From NCBI RefSeq assembly GCF_013201625.1, contig NZ_CP053839.1, positions 1,240,001 to 1,304,000 on the forward strand: a DNA stretch of 64,000 bases, written 5' to 3'. Below are positions 43,476 to 52,842 of the stretch, one piece after another. This DNA is from Aliarcobacter lanthieri. Lineage in GTDB: Bacteria > Campylobacterota > Campylobacteria > Campylobacterales > Arcobacteraceae. Made by a program: the position numbers and the translations under genes. How positions within the stretch are numbered: position 1 is the first letter of the stretch; each line of letters starts with the position of its first letter. The notes under the pieces are model-generated. The model ran no database searches. It saw only the letters and a program-made list of their open reading frames with translations, and had not been told where the DNA came from.

Positions 43476-43754
43476 TCACCAAAAAGATTGAGTCAAATTA
43501 TCTAAATTTGACTCTTCAATTTCCAAATATATATTTTCATTATAATCTAAATATATACTATACTCTCCAATAGAAAAACTATTCTCAATATCTCGTTTAT
43601 TAAAATATATTGTATCATCACTATTACTACAAAAATTAGCCAAATGATACTCAACTAAAGATGGAGACATACTATCAATAATACTTTCTAAACAACTAAA
43701 GTTTTCAACTCCAAAAAAATTTAAAATAGAACTTTTATCTATACAAAATATCAT
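43476..43754 (-). CDS. Hypothetical protein
   Basis: 92 residues, acidic, no signal or membrane segment, three Cys. No recognised motif; segments such as YSIYLDYNENIYLEIEES suggest a beta-rich C-terminal half. It lies 13 bases after the coiled-coil gene on the same strand, so is the last gene of the M3-peptidase operon. Confidence 0.55.
   Translation of the reverse strand: MIFCIDKSSILNFFGVENFSCLESIIDSMSPSLVEYHLANFCSNSDDTIYFNKRDIENSFSIGEYSIYLDYNENIYLEIEESNLDNLTQSFW
43489..43513. terminator. Hairpin between convergent xerH and 43476 gene
   Basis: Perfect 10-bp stem GAGTCAAATT / AATTTGACTC with a 5-base loop, placed just after the xerH stop and inside the 3' end of the opposite gene. Confidence 0.45.
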
Positions 43755-43767
43755 TGGATACTCATCT

Positions 43768-44325
43768 TTATTGCTTTATTCCTAATAAAGAACTTAATCT
43801 AGGATCATTCAAATCTACTTTTGTATTATCTTCTTCTAATTCTTTTTTTTCATTATCTTTAGGTATTTCTTTCTGCTCTTTATAATTAAAGGTATTTAAG
43901 ATATTTGGTTCTTCATTTTTATCTTCTTTATGTTCTTCTTTTATTTCATTATATGAAAGTCCTAAAAGATTATCTACAGATTGTAAATTTGATTCTGTAT
44001 CATCACTATTAGATGAAGATGAAGTAGTACTGTTATTAGTGTCTTTTGTTATATTGTTTTGTATATTAACACTACTCTTATTTAAAATAGATTCAATTTG
44101 TCCAAGCATAGTTGAAATATGCGTTTTATCTTCTTCTGTATGATTTTTAAACTCATTAACACTTTTTTCTAAATCTTCTTTTTCTAATTCCAAATTAAAT
44201 ACATCTTCTTCTAATTCATTTATTCTAGTCTTTAACCCCTCATTCTCTCCTTGAAGTTCTTCATATGCTTTTATTAAGCTACTTAAAGCGTTATTTAATT
44301 TTGAAATTGTTTCTGCATTTGTCAT
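43768..44325 (-). CDS. Coiled-coil hypothetical protein
   Basis: 185 residues. Residues about 5-85 form a strong coiled coil (LNNALSSLIKAYEELQGENE and ELEKEDLEKSVNEFKNH), then a Ser/Asn/Asp-rich, Glu/Lys-rich disordered tail ending DPRLSSLLGIKQ. The coiled coil loosely recalls ZapB-like cell-division proteins, but this is not strong enough to name it. The conserved-looking C-terminal peptide could be a docking motif. Confidence 0.6.
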   Translation of the reverse strand: MTNAETISKLNNALSSLIKAYEELQGENEGLKTRINELEEDVFNLELEKEDLEKSVNEFKNHTEEDKTHISTMLGQIESILNKSSVNIQNNITKDTNNSTTSSSSNSDDTESNLQSVDNLLGLSYNEIKEEHKEDKNEEPNILNTFNYKEQKEIPKDNEKKELEEDNTKVDLNDPRLSSLLGIKQ

Positions 44326-44375
44326 AGTTATTAAATCCTTATTAGTTATATATTAAAATCGTATTATTACAAATT

Positions 44376-46343
44376 TTAGCTAATAATTCCATCAATTTTT
44401 AATAAAGATTCAACTTTTGGTTCTCTTTTGGCAAAATCAAAGAATAACTTATCCATATTGTATGATCCACCTTTACTTAAAATACAATCTTTGTATTTAA
44501 TACCTAACTCTTTATTAAAGATATTTCCAGATTCAATAAACATATAAAATGCATCTGCACTCAAAACTTCTGCCCACTTATATGAATAATATCCTGCACT
44601 ATATCCACCAGCAAAAATATGTGAAAATCCATTTTGAAATTTATTATATTTTGGTGGAATAAGAACTGCAAACTCTTCTCTTATATTATCAAGTAAATTT
44701 TGAACTTCATCTTCATTTTTGTATAGCTTTTGATGTAGTTTAAAATCAAACAAAGCGAATTCTATTTGTCTAATCGTTGCCATAGATGATTGGAAATTTT
44801 TTGCTTTTATTATCTTGTTTATTGCTTCATCATTTAAAACTTCTCCAGTTTGATAATGTTTTGCAAATAGTTTTAAAACATCTTTATCATAAGAAAAATA
44901 CTCTAAAAATTGTGATGGAAATTCAACAGTATCCCAAGTAACACCAGAAATACCACTTACAAATGGCTCTTCAACTTTACTTAATAAATGATGTAAAGCA
45001 TGTCCCATTTCATGAAAAAGTGTTACAACATCAGAATGTCTTAGTAAAGATGGTATCTCTGTTGTAGATTGAGGGAAATTTCCTACTATGTATGCTGTTG
45101 GAAGATTTATATTTCCATTAGAATTTTTAAAATATGAGTGCCAGTTATTCATCCAGGCCCCACCTCTTTTATCCTTTCTTGACTCTAAATCTATATAAAT
45201 CCTAGCACTTACTTTACCATTTTCACTCAAATTATAAACTTGTACTTTCTCATCCCAAGCTTTTTCGTGTGTTTTTGTAAATTTTACTCCAAACATAGCT
45301 TCTAAAAAATCAAAAAATCCTTTTAAAACAGAATTCTGCTCAAAATATGGTCTATAGTACTCTTCATCTAAATCATATTGAGCCTTTTTTAATTTTTCAC
45401 TATAATAGCTAGTATCAAAAGGTTTAAAATCTATAATACCATCCTTTAAAGCCAGTTCCTTAACTTCTTCAAACTCTTTTATTGCTTTTGGTTTTGCTTT
45501 ATTCCCAAGTTCTATTAAAAAATTTACTACTTCTTCTTCAGTTTTTGCCATTTTTGTTGCTAAAGAATATTGAGCATAATTTGAAAAACCTAATATTTTT
45601 GCTTTTTCATCTTTTAATAATAGTAGTTCTTCTATTATTTTTCCATTTTCGGATGCTCGTGTTGTATAAGCTCTGTATAACTGTTCTCTCTTTTCTCTAT
45701 TACTCCCATAAGTCATATAAGCCAGATACGATGGCATTTGAAGTGTAAATTTATATTTTATTTTTCCATTCTCTTCAAATTTTGCTAATTCTAAATCTGA
45801 TTGAGGTATCTCTTTTACATCTTCAAAATCTTCTATAATTAATTCATAACTATTTGTAGCTTTTAAAAGATTTTGAGAAAATTTATGGGCTAATTCACTT
45901 AAAGTTAAATCAATATCTTCAAGTCTTTTCTTTTTATTATTTTCTAAGTTACAACCAGACAATTCAAAGTCTCTTATCTCATTTTCTAATACTTTATTTT
46001 GTATATCATTTAAAGTACTATTTTCATTAGATTGTATACCTTTTAAAGATAAGTAAATATTTTCATTTTGACTTATCTCACTTTCATATTTTGATATAAT
46101 AGGAAGGCATTTTTCATATACTCTAGAAGTTATTTCTGAATTCTTAACTGAATCAATATGAAAAATAGGAGTAATAAATTCATTAATACTCTCCCCTATT
46201 TCTTGAAATGGTAAAACAAAATTTTTATAAGTTTTCTCTTCAATTTTTAAAAGCTGTTGAACTTTTTTTCTACTACTATTTAATAAATCTTCTAAAACTC
46301 TACTTGAGTCTTCTAAATTTTCTAAATTAAATTCTTTAAACAT
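44376..46343 (-). CDS. M3 family oligopeptidase (PrlC/OpdA-like)
   Basis: 655 residues, full length of the thimet-oligopeptidase family. The zinc motif is in TLFHEMGHALHHLLS (about residues 440-455), with the downstream Glu ligand in WDTVEFPSQFLEYF. PrlC-type enzymes degrade short peptides, including cleaved signal peptides, in the cytoplasm. No signal peptide is present. Encoded between prmC upstream and a coiled-coil gene downstream on the minus strand. Confidence 0.95.
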   Translation of the reverse strand: MFKEFNLENLEDSSRVLEDLLNSSRKKVQQLLKIEEKTYKNFVLPFQEIGESINEFITPIFHIDSVKNSEITSRVYEKCLPIISKYESEISQNENIYLSLKGIQSNENSTLNDIQNKVLENEIRDFELSGCNLENNKKKRLEDIDLTLSELAHKFSQNLLKATNSYELIIEDFEDVKEIPQSDLELAKFEENGKIKYKFTLQMPSYLAYMTYGSNREKREQLYRAYTTRASENGKIIEELLLLKDEKAKILGFSNYAQYSLATKMAKTEEEVVNFLIELGNKAKPKAIKEFEEVKELALKDGIIDFKPFDTSYYSEKLKKAQYDLDEEYYRPYFEQNSVLKGFFDFLEAMFGVKFTKTHEKAWDEKVQVYNLSENGKVSARIYIDLESRKDKRGGAWMNNWHSYFKNSNGNINLPTAYIVGNFPQSTTEIPSLLRHSDVVTLFHEMGHALHHLLSKVEEPFVSGISGVTWDTVEFPSQFLEYFSYDKDVLKLFAKHYQTGEVLNDEAINKIIKAKNFQSSMATIRQIEFALFDFKLHQKLYKNEDEVQNLLDNIREEFAVLIPPKYNKFQNGFSHIFAGGYSAGYYSYKWAEVLSADAFYMFIESGNIFNKELGIKYKDCILSKGGSYNMDKLFFDFAKREPKVESLLKIDGIIS

Positions 46344-46356
46344 AAATAAATCCTTT

Positions 46357-47184
46357 TTAAATCTTAAATTTTAGAGTAAATCCTCTATCAAAACTTTCAT
46401 AATCTTTATAAAAATTATGAAATTCTACATTAAACTCTTTAAAATATTCTTCTAAACTATTTTTTTGATCATATCCCATTTCACAAAGAAGATATTGTAT
46501 TTTTCTATTACTACTATCTTTTATAATACTTTTCAAAAGTTCATCTCCAATAACTCCACCAAAAAGAGCATTTGATGGCTCAAATTTTACATTATAAGGT
46601 AGCTTATAATCATTTGCAATATATGGAGGATTTGAAATAACCATAAAAATATCATCTTCATGTACATTTTCATATAAATTACTAAGTCTAAAATCTATTT
46701 TTTCAATAACTCCAAATTTTTCAGCATTCTTTTTTGCTAACTCTAAAGCTTTAGGATTTATATCCACTGCAATTATTTCAATATTTTTAATAAGTAAAGC
46801 TAACATTATAGAAATTATCCCACTTCCTGTTCCAATTTCTAATATTTTTATAGATTTAGATTCATTTTCTAAAATTTCTTTTGCTTTATCTACTAAAATT
46901 TCTGTTTCTGGGCGAGGAATCAAAACTCCATCTTCAACAATAAACTGTTCACCATAAAATGAAGCTTTCCCTATAATATACTCCAAGGGATAATTTGTAG
47001 CTCTTTTTTTAACTAATTTTTCTAATTCTCTTTCTTTTTCAAACTCACTATTATAGTTTAGATGTAACCATATAGAGTTTTTTTCTAAAAGATACATTAT
47101 TAATATTTCTATCTCTTTTGCTGGAATATGTGTAATCAATTTTAGTTCACTTGAAAACTTTTTAACACAATCTTTTATTGTCAT
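46357..47184 (-). CDS. prmC: Release factor glutamine methyltransferase
   Basis: 275 residues. It methylates the GGQ glutamine of RF1/RF2. An N-terminal helical domain precedes the SAM domain with ILEIGTGSGIISIMLAL and the catalytic NPPY in MVISNPPYIANDYK; PRPETEILVDKA is another PrmC signature. The start has TAAAAAAGGTATTAA upstream, 12 bases after hemW ends, and 13 bases separate it from the M3 peptidase gene. Confidence 0.96.
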   Translation of the reverse strand: MTIKDCVKKFSSELKLITHIPAKEIEILIMYLLEKNSIWLHLNYNSEFEKERELEKLVKKRATNYPLEYIIGKASFYGEQFIVEDGVLIPRPETEILVDKAKEILENESKSIKILEIGTGSGIISIMLALLIKNIEIIAVDINPKALELAKKNAEKFGVIEKIDFRLSNLYENVHEDDIFMVISNPPYIANDYKLPYNVKFEPSNALFGGVIGDELLKSIIKDSSNRKIQYLLCEMGYDQKNSLEEYFKEFNVEFHNFYKDYESFDRGFTLKFKI

Positions 47185-47196
47185 TTAATACCTTTT

Positions 47197-48288
47197 TTAA
47201 TCTAAAATATATAAAGAAACTTCATCAGCCAATAAGAAATTATTATTATAAACCCTATTTTCTAATATACAAATCTTGTCTATTTCTAATAAATCATCAA
47301 TTTTCTTTAATTCATTAGAATTAAAAATATCTATATCAACTCCAACTTTACTTCTAAATCCAAGTAAAACTTTTTCACTCTTTATATCTTCATCATCTAA
47401 CTCTTCTGTATCTATTAAAAGAGGATTTTTAATATATTCTTCTACACTTTTTTGACTATATTCTCGTTTTTTATTTATATATGCAACAGCTCCTGCTCCA
47501 ACTCCTAAATACTCTTTATGTTCCCAATATCCAAAATTATGTTTTGATTGAAACTTATTATTTTTAGAGAAGTTTGCTATCTCATATTGTTCAAAGCCAA
47601 TATGTTTTATATAATCAAAAAGCTTATATGATAAATCTTCATCATCTATTTTTAGACTTTTTTTAGTTTTATTTAAAGATTTTTCACTTAAATGAAATTT
47701 TGTACCCTCTTCTATTATCAAAGAATATGCACTAATATGTTCAATTCCTAACTCTAAAATAGTATCAAAATCCTTTTTTAAAAGCTCAAAATCATCTCCT
47801 AAAACACCATAAATAATATCACAATTAATACTATTAAATCCTATACATTTTGCATTTTGTATAGCTTTTATAGCACTATTTTGGCTATGATTTCTACCTA
47901 AAAATTTTAACTTTTCATCATTAAAACTTTGTGTACCAAAACTTATACGATTTACTCCTAAATCAAACATTTGCTTTTGCCACTCAAAAGTTGCACTATT
48001 GGGATTGGCTTCAGAAGTTATCTCTATATCTTTTGAAAAATATGGTTTTAGCATATCAAAAATATCTTTATAAAAAGAAGCATCTATTGTTGATGGAGTT
48101 CCACCACCTATAAATATAGTTTCTAGAAGTTTGTTTGATGTTTTTAAATGCTTTAAAATATTCTCTTGTAATTGTATTTTTAAGGCATTAATATAGTTTT
48201 CTTTAAGTTTGTTTTTTGTTGTATATGAGTTAAAAGCACAATAAAAGCACTTACTATCACAAAAAGGAATATGTATATATAAAAGCAA
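47197..48288 (-). CDS. hemW: Radical SAM haem chaperone HemW (HemN-like)
   Basis: 363 residues. The radical-SAM cluster motif is at the N terminus, YIHIPFCDSKCFYCAFNSY (Cys10, Cys14, Cys17). The length and start match HemW, which binds haem and the [4Fe-4S] cluster, rather than the roughly 450-residue coproporphyrinogen dehydrogenase HemN. FIGGGTPSTIDASFY, RISFGTQSFNDEKL and the C-terminal HemN domain (YEIANFSKNN) are present. Divergent from rppH with a 55-base gap. Confidence 0.9.
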   Translation of the reverse strand: MLLYIHIPFCDSKCFYCAFNSYTTKNKLKENYINALKIQLQENILKHLKTSNKLLETIFIGGGTPSTIDASFYKDIFDMLKPYFSKDIEITSEANPNSATFEWQKQMFDLGVNRISFGTQSFNDEKLKFLGRNHSQNSAIKAIQNAKCIGFNSINCDIIYGVLGDDFELLKKDFDTILELGIEHISAYSLIIEEGTKFHLSEKSLNKTKKSLKIDDEDLSYKLFDYIKHIGFEQYEIANFSKNNKFQSKHNFGYWEHKEYLGVGAGAVAYINKKREYSQKSVEEYIKNPLLIDTEELDDEDIKSEKVLLGFRSKVGVDIDIFNSNELKKIDDLLEIDKICILENRVYNNNFLLADEVSLYILD

Positions 48289-48343
48289 TTTTTAATCCTA
48301 TATTTTATAAAATATCGAGCTAATTATAAGGAAAATTATATTT

Positions 48344-48835
48344 ATGACTGATAAAGAAGATATTAAAAAAGAGAAAAAAAATTTTAGACCAAATGTTGCA
48401 GCTATTATATTATCAGCAAAATATCCAGCAAAATGTGAGATTTTTATAGCATCAAGAGTAGATATTGATAATGCTTGGCAATTCCCACAAGGTGGAATTG
48501 ACGAAGGTGAATCTACAAAAGAAGCTCTATTTCGTGAACTTGAAGAAGAAATAGGAACAAAAGAGGTGGAAATTATAGCAGAGTATCCAAACTGGGTATC
48601 TTACGAATTTCCACCAACTATTGCTCAAAAAATGTATCCATATGATGGACAAAAGCAAAAATATTATTTAGTAAAACTAAAAAAAGGTGCTAAAATCAAT
48701 ATAAATACAGAAATACCTGAATTTAGCGAATATAAATTTGTGCCTACAAAAGATATTTATGAATATATAACTTTTTTTAAAAGAACTGTTTATAAACAAG
48801 TTTTAAAACACTTTAAACAAGAGGGATATATTTAA
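48344..48835 (+). CDS. rppH: RNA pyrophosphohydrolase (Nudix)
   Basis: 163 residues. The Nudix box runs G50-G71 (GIDEGESTKEALFRELEEEI core) and fits Gx5Ex7REUxEExGU exactly. WQFPQGGIDEGE and the YPYDGQKQKYYLV stretch are RppH/NudH signatures. It removes pyrophosphate from mRNA 5' ends to start decay and can hydrolyse dinucleoside polyphosphates. RBS AAGGA is 11 bases before ATG. lysC follows 18 bases later. Confidence 0.95.
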   Translation: MTDKEDIKKEKKNFRPNVAAIILSAKYPAKCEIFIASRVDIDNAWQFPQGGIDEGESTKEALFRELEEEIGTKEVEIIAEYPNWVSYEFPPTIAQKMYPYDGQKQKYYLVKLKKGAKININTEIPEFSEYKFVPTKDIYEYITFFKRTVYKQVLKHFKQEGYI

Positions 48836-48853
48836 AAAAGGAAAGAAAAACAG

Positions 48854-50065
48854 ATGTTAAAAGTGTTGAAGTTTGGTGGAACAAGTGTAGGAACACTTGA
48901 TAGAATTCAAAATGTTGCAAATATCATTAAAAAGATAAAAGATGAAGGACATGATGTTATAGCTATTGTTTCAGCGATGAGTGGTGAAACAAATAAACTT
49001 ATTGAGTATGCTCAATATTATACAAAGACTCCTGAACCAAAAGAGATGGATATGTTATTAAGTTCTGGAGAAAGAGTAACATCTGCACTACTTTCTATTG
49101 CTTTAAATGAAATGGGATATAAAACTATGTCTATGTCAGGAAGAGAAGCTGGAATTTTAACAGACTCTTGTCATACAAAGGCTAGAATTGAGCAAATTGA
49201 TACAACAAAGATGAAAAAAGCCTTAAATGAAGGAAATACTATCATAGTTGCAGGTTTTCAAGGTGTAACATTAGATGGTTCAAGAGTAACAACTTTGGGT
49301 CGTGGAGGAAGTGATTTATCTGCTGTTGCTATTGCAGGAGCTATAAAAGCTGATGTTTGTGAAATATATACTGATGTTGATGGTATTTATACAACAGATC
49401 CAAGAATTGAGCCAAAAGCAAAAAAACTAGACAAAATTTCTTATGATGAAATGTTAGAACTTGCAAGTTTAGGTGCAAAAGTTTTGCAAAATAGATCTGT
49501 AGAAATGGCAAAAAAATTAAATGTAAATTTAGTATCAAGAAGTAGCTTCACACCAGATGTAGAAGGTACACTAATCACAAATGAAGAGGAAATAATGGAA
49601 AAACCAATAGTAAGTGGAATAGCTTTAGACAAAAATCAAATTAGAGTTGGAATGTATGGAGTTATTGATAAACCAGGTGTTGCTAGTAGTATTTTTACAG
49701 CTCTTGCTGATGCAAATATAAATGTTGATGTAATTGTTCAAACACGAGGCCTAGATGGAACAACTGATTTAGATTTTACAATTCCTACAACTGATTTAGA
49801 AATTTGTAAAAAAATAATGACAAAATTTACTGAACAATCAAAAAATATTGATTATAATGAATCTATCTGTAAAGTTTCTATAGTGGGAGTTGGTATGAAA
49901 TCTAATACTGGAGTTGCTTCAAAAGCATTTACAGCATTAGCAAATGAGAATATTAATATTAGAATTATTTCAACGAGTGAAATTAAAATTTCTATGATTA
50001 TAGATGAAAAATATGCAGAGTTAGCGGTTCGTGCTTTACACGATGCTTATGAATTGGACAAATAG
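48854..50065 (+). CDS. lysC: Aspartate kinase
   Basis: 403 residues. It phosphorylates aspartate, the entry to lysine, threonine, methionine and diaminopimelate synthesis. The kinase domain has LKFGGTSVGTLDRI, SSGERVTSALLSIAL and TTLGRGGSDLSAVAIA; two ACT domains follow from about residue 265 and bind lysine for feedback. First in a lysC-hobA-holB-folP run identical in order to Helicobacter pylori. Confidence 0.98.
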   Translation: MLKVLKFGGTSVGTLDRIQNVANIIKKIKDEGHDVIAIVSAMSGETNKLIEYAQYYTKTPEPKEMDMLLSSGERVTSALLSIALNEMGYKTMSMSGREAGILTDSCHTKARIEQIDTTKMKKALNEGNTIIVAGFQGVTLDGSRVTTLGRGGSDLSAVAIAGAIKADVCEIYTDVDGIYTTDPRIEPKAKKLDKISYDEMLELASLGAKVLQNRSVEMAKKLNVNLVSRSSFTPDVEGTLITNEEEIMEKPIVSGIALDKNQIRVGMYGVIDKPGVASSIFTALADANINVDVIVQTRGLDGTTDLDFTIPTTDLEICKKIMTKFTEQSKNIDYNESICKVSIVGVGMKSNTGVASKAFTALANENINIRIISTSEIKISMIIDEKYAELAVRALHDAYELDK

Positions 50066-50067
50066 TA

Positions 50068-50619
50068 GTGCAGGAATTTCTTAATTGGACAGTAGATACA
50101 ATCAGGGAAGATAGACTTATATCTCCTTGGTTAGAAGAAAAAAAATTTGAATGGGCACCACTTGTATCAAAAAATATTACAAATATTTTAGATAAAAATT
50201 ATTCTGTTTTAATTATAACAGATAAAGAAAGAGAATGGTTTTTAAATTATATTTTATCAAATATAAATTCAAATAAATTAAATAGACCATTCTTACCATT
50301 TTATGATTTTAGTTCATTTTATAAACAAATAGACTCATTAAAATCAGAAGATGATATTTCAAATATACAAGATATGCTAAAAATATCTTTTCCAAATGGA
50401 TATTGTTTTTGGTATATAGGTAAAAGTCAAGATAACAGATCAACTTTAGCAAAAATTACAAAAAGCTCATTTTTGTGGATTTTTGATGAAGAAAGACAAG
50501 GTTCAATAAACCTTAAATCAAATGATGATGGACTTGATATGAAACTACTACAAATGTTTAGACTATATAACAGAACATTAAGTGCATCACTTTTTGCTGA
50601 AATAAACGTTGAGAGTTAA
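50068..50619 (+). CDS. hobA: DnaA-binding replication initiation protein HobA
   Basis: 183 residues. HobA is specific to Epsilonproteobacteria; it binds DnaA domains I-II as a tetramer and stimulates assembly at oriC (counterpart of DiaA, SIS-like fold). Identification rests on length, N terminus QEFLNWTVDTIREDRLISPW, the FWYIGKSQDNRSTLAKI segment, and its position between lysC and holB. GTG start 2 bases after lysC. It lies near what looks like the terminus rather than the origin. Confidence 0.92.
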   Translation: MQEFLNWTVDTIREDRLISPWLEEKKFEWAPLVSKNITNILDKNYSVLIITDKEREWFLNYILSNINSNKLNRPFLPFYDFSSFYKQIDSLKSEDDISNIQDMLKISFPNGYCFWYIGKSQDNRSTLAKITKSSFLWIFDEERQGSINLKSNDDGLDMKLLQMFRLYNRTLSASLFAEINVES

Positions 50620-50621
50620 AA

Positions 50622-51248
50622 TTGGATAGTTTTAATAACTCTATAATATTAGTAGTAAATAACATAGAAGATAGTTTAGAACTTTTATTACCAAACTACC
50701 CTATTCACTCAACAAGAGTTATTAAAAATGAAGAAAAAGATGAATTTCAAATAGCACAAGCAAACCAAGCTATAAAAGAAGCCTATATATCTTCAAATGA
50801 TACAAAATATCTATTTTTATGTGGAGCAACTTTTAGAATTGAGGCACAAAATGCTCTTTTAAAGATTTTAGAAGAACCTCCACAAAATGTAGTTTTTATA
50901 ATTCTTGTATCATCTAAAAATTCACTACTTCCAACTATTTATTCAAGATTACCATATAAAAATCTTAAAAAATCAATAGTTAAAGATGATATCAATTTAG
51001 ATATACAAAAAATAGATCTAAAAGATATATATAGTTTCATAAAGAATAATCAAAGAGTTACAAAAGATGAAGCTATCAATATTGTTGAGTCAATTTTATT
51101 AAAAATAAATAAAGAAAATATAAAGTTAAATAAACAAGAATTAGATATATTTTTTAAATCTATTAGATTATTAGAACTTAATTCAAAACCATCAAATATT
51201 TTAACTTATCTTCTTCTATCAATTTTAGAAAGAGAACATAATAAATGA
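50622..51248 (+). CDS. holB: DNA polymerase III delta' subunit
   Basis: 208 residues, a short clamp-loader delta' form usual in epsilons. The recognisable stretch is AQNALLKILEEPPQNVVFII, with ILPTIYSR-type sensor region LLPTIYSRLPYK. Walker A is absent, as expected for delta'. TTG start. It overlaps folP by 4 bases. Together with DnaX and HolA it loads the beta clamp. Confidence 0.9.
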   Translation: MDSFNNSIILVVNNIEDSLELLLPNYPIHSTRVIKNEEKDEFQIAQANQAIKEAYISSNDTKYLFLCGATFRIEAQNALLKILEEPPQNVVFIILVSSKNSLLPTIYSRLPYKNLKKSIVKDDINLDIQKIDLKDIYSFIKNNQRVTKDEAINIVESILLKINKENIKLNKQELDIFFKSIRLLELNSKPSNILTYLLLSILEREHNK

Positions 51249-52384
51249 TAGTTTATAAAGTATCATTGAATGATACAAAATCCTTTTTATCAGAACTTAA
51301 CTGTGATAAAGGTGGTATAGCTATTATGTCTAAAAAGGCAAAAATACATACACTTTTTATAAAAAATTTACATGTTGGTGCTGCGAATATTTTAAAACAA
51401 GATGCATTATCTATTGGGGCTGATTTAGCTGTTCCAAATGGAGTAATAATAGCAAAAGATAAATATGTAAATGTTTTACTAATAGGTTCAACTAAACATT
51501 TTGAGATTTTAAGTAAAAAAGAATTAGCTCAACCTTTTGGGCTAAAAGAATTAGCCAAAAGATTAAAAGATTTTGTAAAAGAGCAAAACTACACAACAAG
51601 AATAATGGGTGTTTTAAATGCAAATGAAGATTCATTTTTTAAGAATAGTAGGTTTGATAATAAAGTAGCTTCACACAAAATAGAAAATATGATACAAGAT
51701 GGTGCAAGAATAATAGATATTGGTGCTGTTTCAAGCAGACCAGGAAGCTTACCTGTTAGTGAAGCTGAAGAGTTAAATAGAATAAAAGATATAGTTCAAA
51801 CTATTTATAAAAATAAATATTTTGAAAAAGTTGATTTTTCTATAGATTCTTATTCTCCAAAAGTTATAGAGTATGTTTTAAATCATGGTTTTAAAATCGT
51901 AAATGATATAACAGGTTTAGAAAATGATGAAGTTTGTCGTCTAATAGCAAAATATGAAGCTCAAGCAATCATTATGCATATGCAAAATGACCAAACAACT
52001 ATGCAAAATAATCCATATTATGAAGATGTTATATCAGAAATTGATTGGTTTTTTAGAGAAAGAATAGAAAAAGCTAAAAGTTTTGGAATAGATGATATTG
52101 TTTTAGATGTAGGTATTGGGTTTGGTAAAACTTTAGAACATAATTTGAAACTTCTTAAAAACTTGGAGCATTTTAAACATTTTGGATATGAGTTATTAAT
52201 TGGTGCTAGTAGAAAATCTATGATAGATATGATAACTCCTGCAAAAATAGAAGATAGACTTAGTGGAACTTTGGCCATTCATCTTGAATCTTTAAGATAT
52301 GGTGCTTCAATCATAAGATGTCATGATGTAAAAGAACACTATCAAGCTATAAAAGTTTTTGAGGCAATAGAAAAGATAAACTAA
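51245..52384 (+). CDS. folP: Dihydropteroate synthase
   Basis: 379 residues, about 100 longer than the E. coli enzyme because of an N-terminal extension typical for epsilons. The TIM-barrel begins about residue 115 with TRIMGVLNANEDSFF and has ARIIDIGAVSSRPGSLPVS, FKIVNDITGL and LLIGASRKSMIDMI. It joins p-aminobenzoate to the pterin in folate synthesis and is the sulfonamide target. The extension's role is unknown. Convergent with comJ, overlapping 4 bases. Confidence 0.95.
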   Translation: MIVYKVSLNDTKSFLSELNCDKGGIAIMSKKAKIHTLFIKNLHVGAANILKQDALSIGADLAVPNGVIIAKDKYVNVLLIGSTKHFEILSKKELAQPFGLKELAKRLKDFVKEQNYTTRIMGVLNANEDSFFKNSRFDNKVASHKIENMIQDGARIIDIGAVSSRPGSLPVSEAEELNRIKDIVQTIYKNKYFEKVDFSIDSYSPKVIEYVLNHGFKIVNDITGLENDEVCRLIAKYEAQAIIMHMQNDQTTMQNNPYYEDVISEIDWFFRERIEKAKSFGIDDIVLDVGIGFGKTLEHNLKLLKNLEHFKHFGYELLIGASRKSMIDMITPAKIEDRLSGTLAIHLESLRYGASIIRCHDVKEHYQAIKVFEAIEKIN

Positions 52385-52842
52385 AAAAGTTTATCACCTT
52401 TTTTTGCTCCAAAAATATCATCTATTAAATATCTAGCTTCTGTTTTTTCTTTTACAAATGTGATGTTGTAGTAAACTTCATCTATATCTTCTGGCTCGCA
52501 AACTTCAAAATACAAAGAGTACTCTGCTTTTTCTAAATCAATATCTACTTTTTGAATAGTTTCCATAGATGAAAGATAAATATTATCAACACTTACAACT
52601 TCAAAAGGTATAACTATCGCTCTTAAGGCATTTTTATCTTTTTCATAAATATTTTTTAAAGAGATATTGATTTTTGCAAAAAATTCACCTTCAGCAATTG
52701 GATCAAAAATAGCATAACCTTTTTTGAAACTAACACCTTGCTCTAGCCCCTCATCATCCCAATCTATATTTTCTTGTGAAAATAAAATTGATTTGATTTT
52801 TATTTCATGATTTGAGATTTTAAGATCTATTACTTGTTTCAT
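52381..52842 (-). CDS. comJ: ComJ (Nin)-like protein
   Basis: 153 residues, no signal peptide. It resembles ComJ/Nin of Bacillus: NIDWDDEGLEQGVSFKKGYA matches the DWTDEAIEKG region, and AIVIPFEVVSVDNIYLSSME followed by DIDLEKAEYSLYFEV matches the VPFHV...FDLPKGDYQL region. In Bacillus, Nin inhibits the competence nuclease NucA. No NucA-like nuclease is next to it. It directly follows tyrA, separated by no bases. The family assignment is by recalled similarity. Confidence 0.7.
   Translation of the reverse strand: MKQVIDLKISNHEIKIKSILFSQENIDWDDEGLEQGVSFKKGYAIFDPIAEGEFFAKINISLKNIYEKDKNALRAIVIPFEVVSVDNIYLSSMETIQKVDIDLEKAEYSLYFEVCEPEDIDEVYYNITFVKEKTEARYLIDDIFGAKKGDKLF

Noticed and set aside
45482-45748. 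88-residue Leu-rich plus-strand frame
   Set aside because: It is the complement of the M3 peptidase coding sequence and only reflects Lys/Glu codons read backwards.
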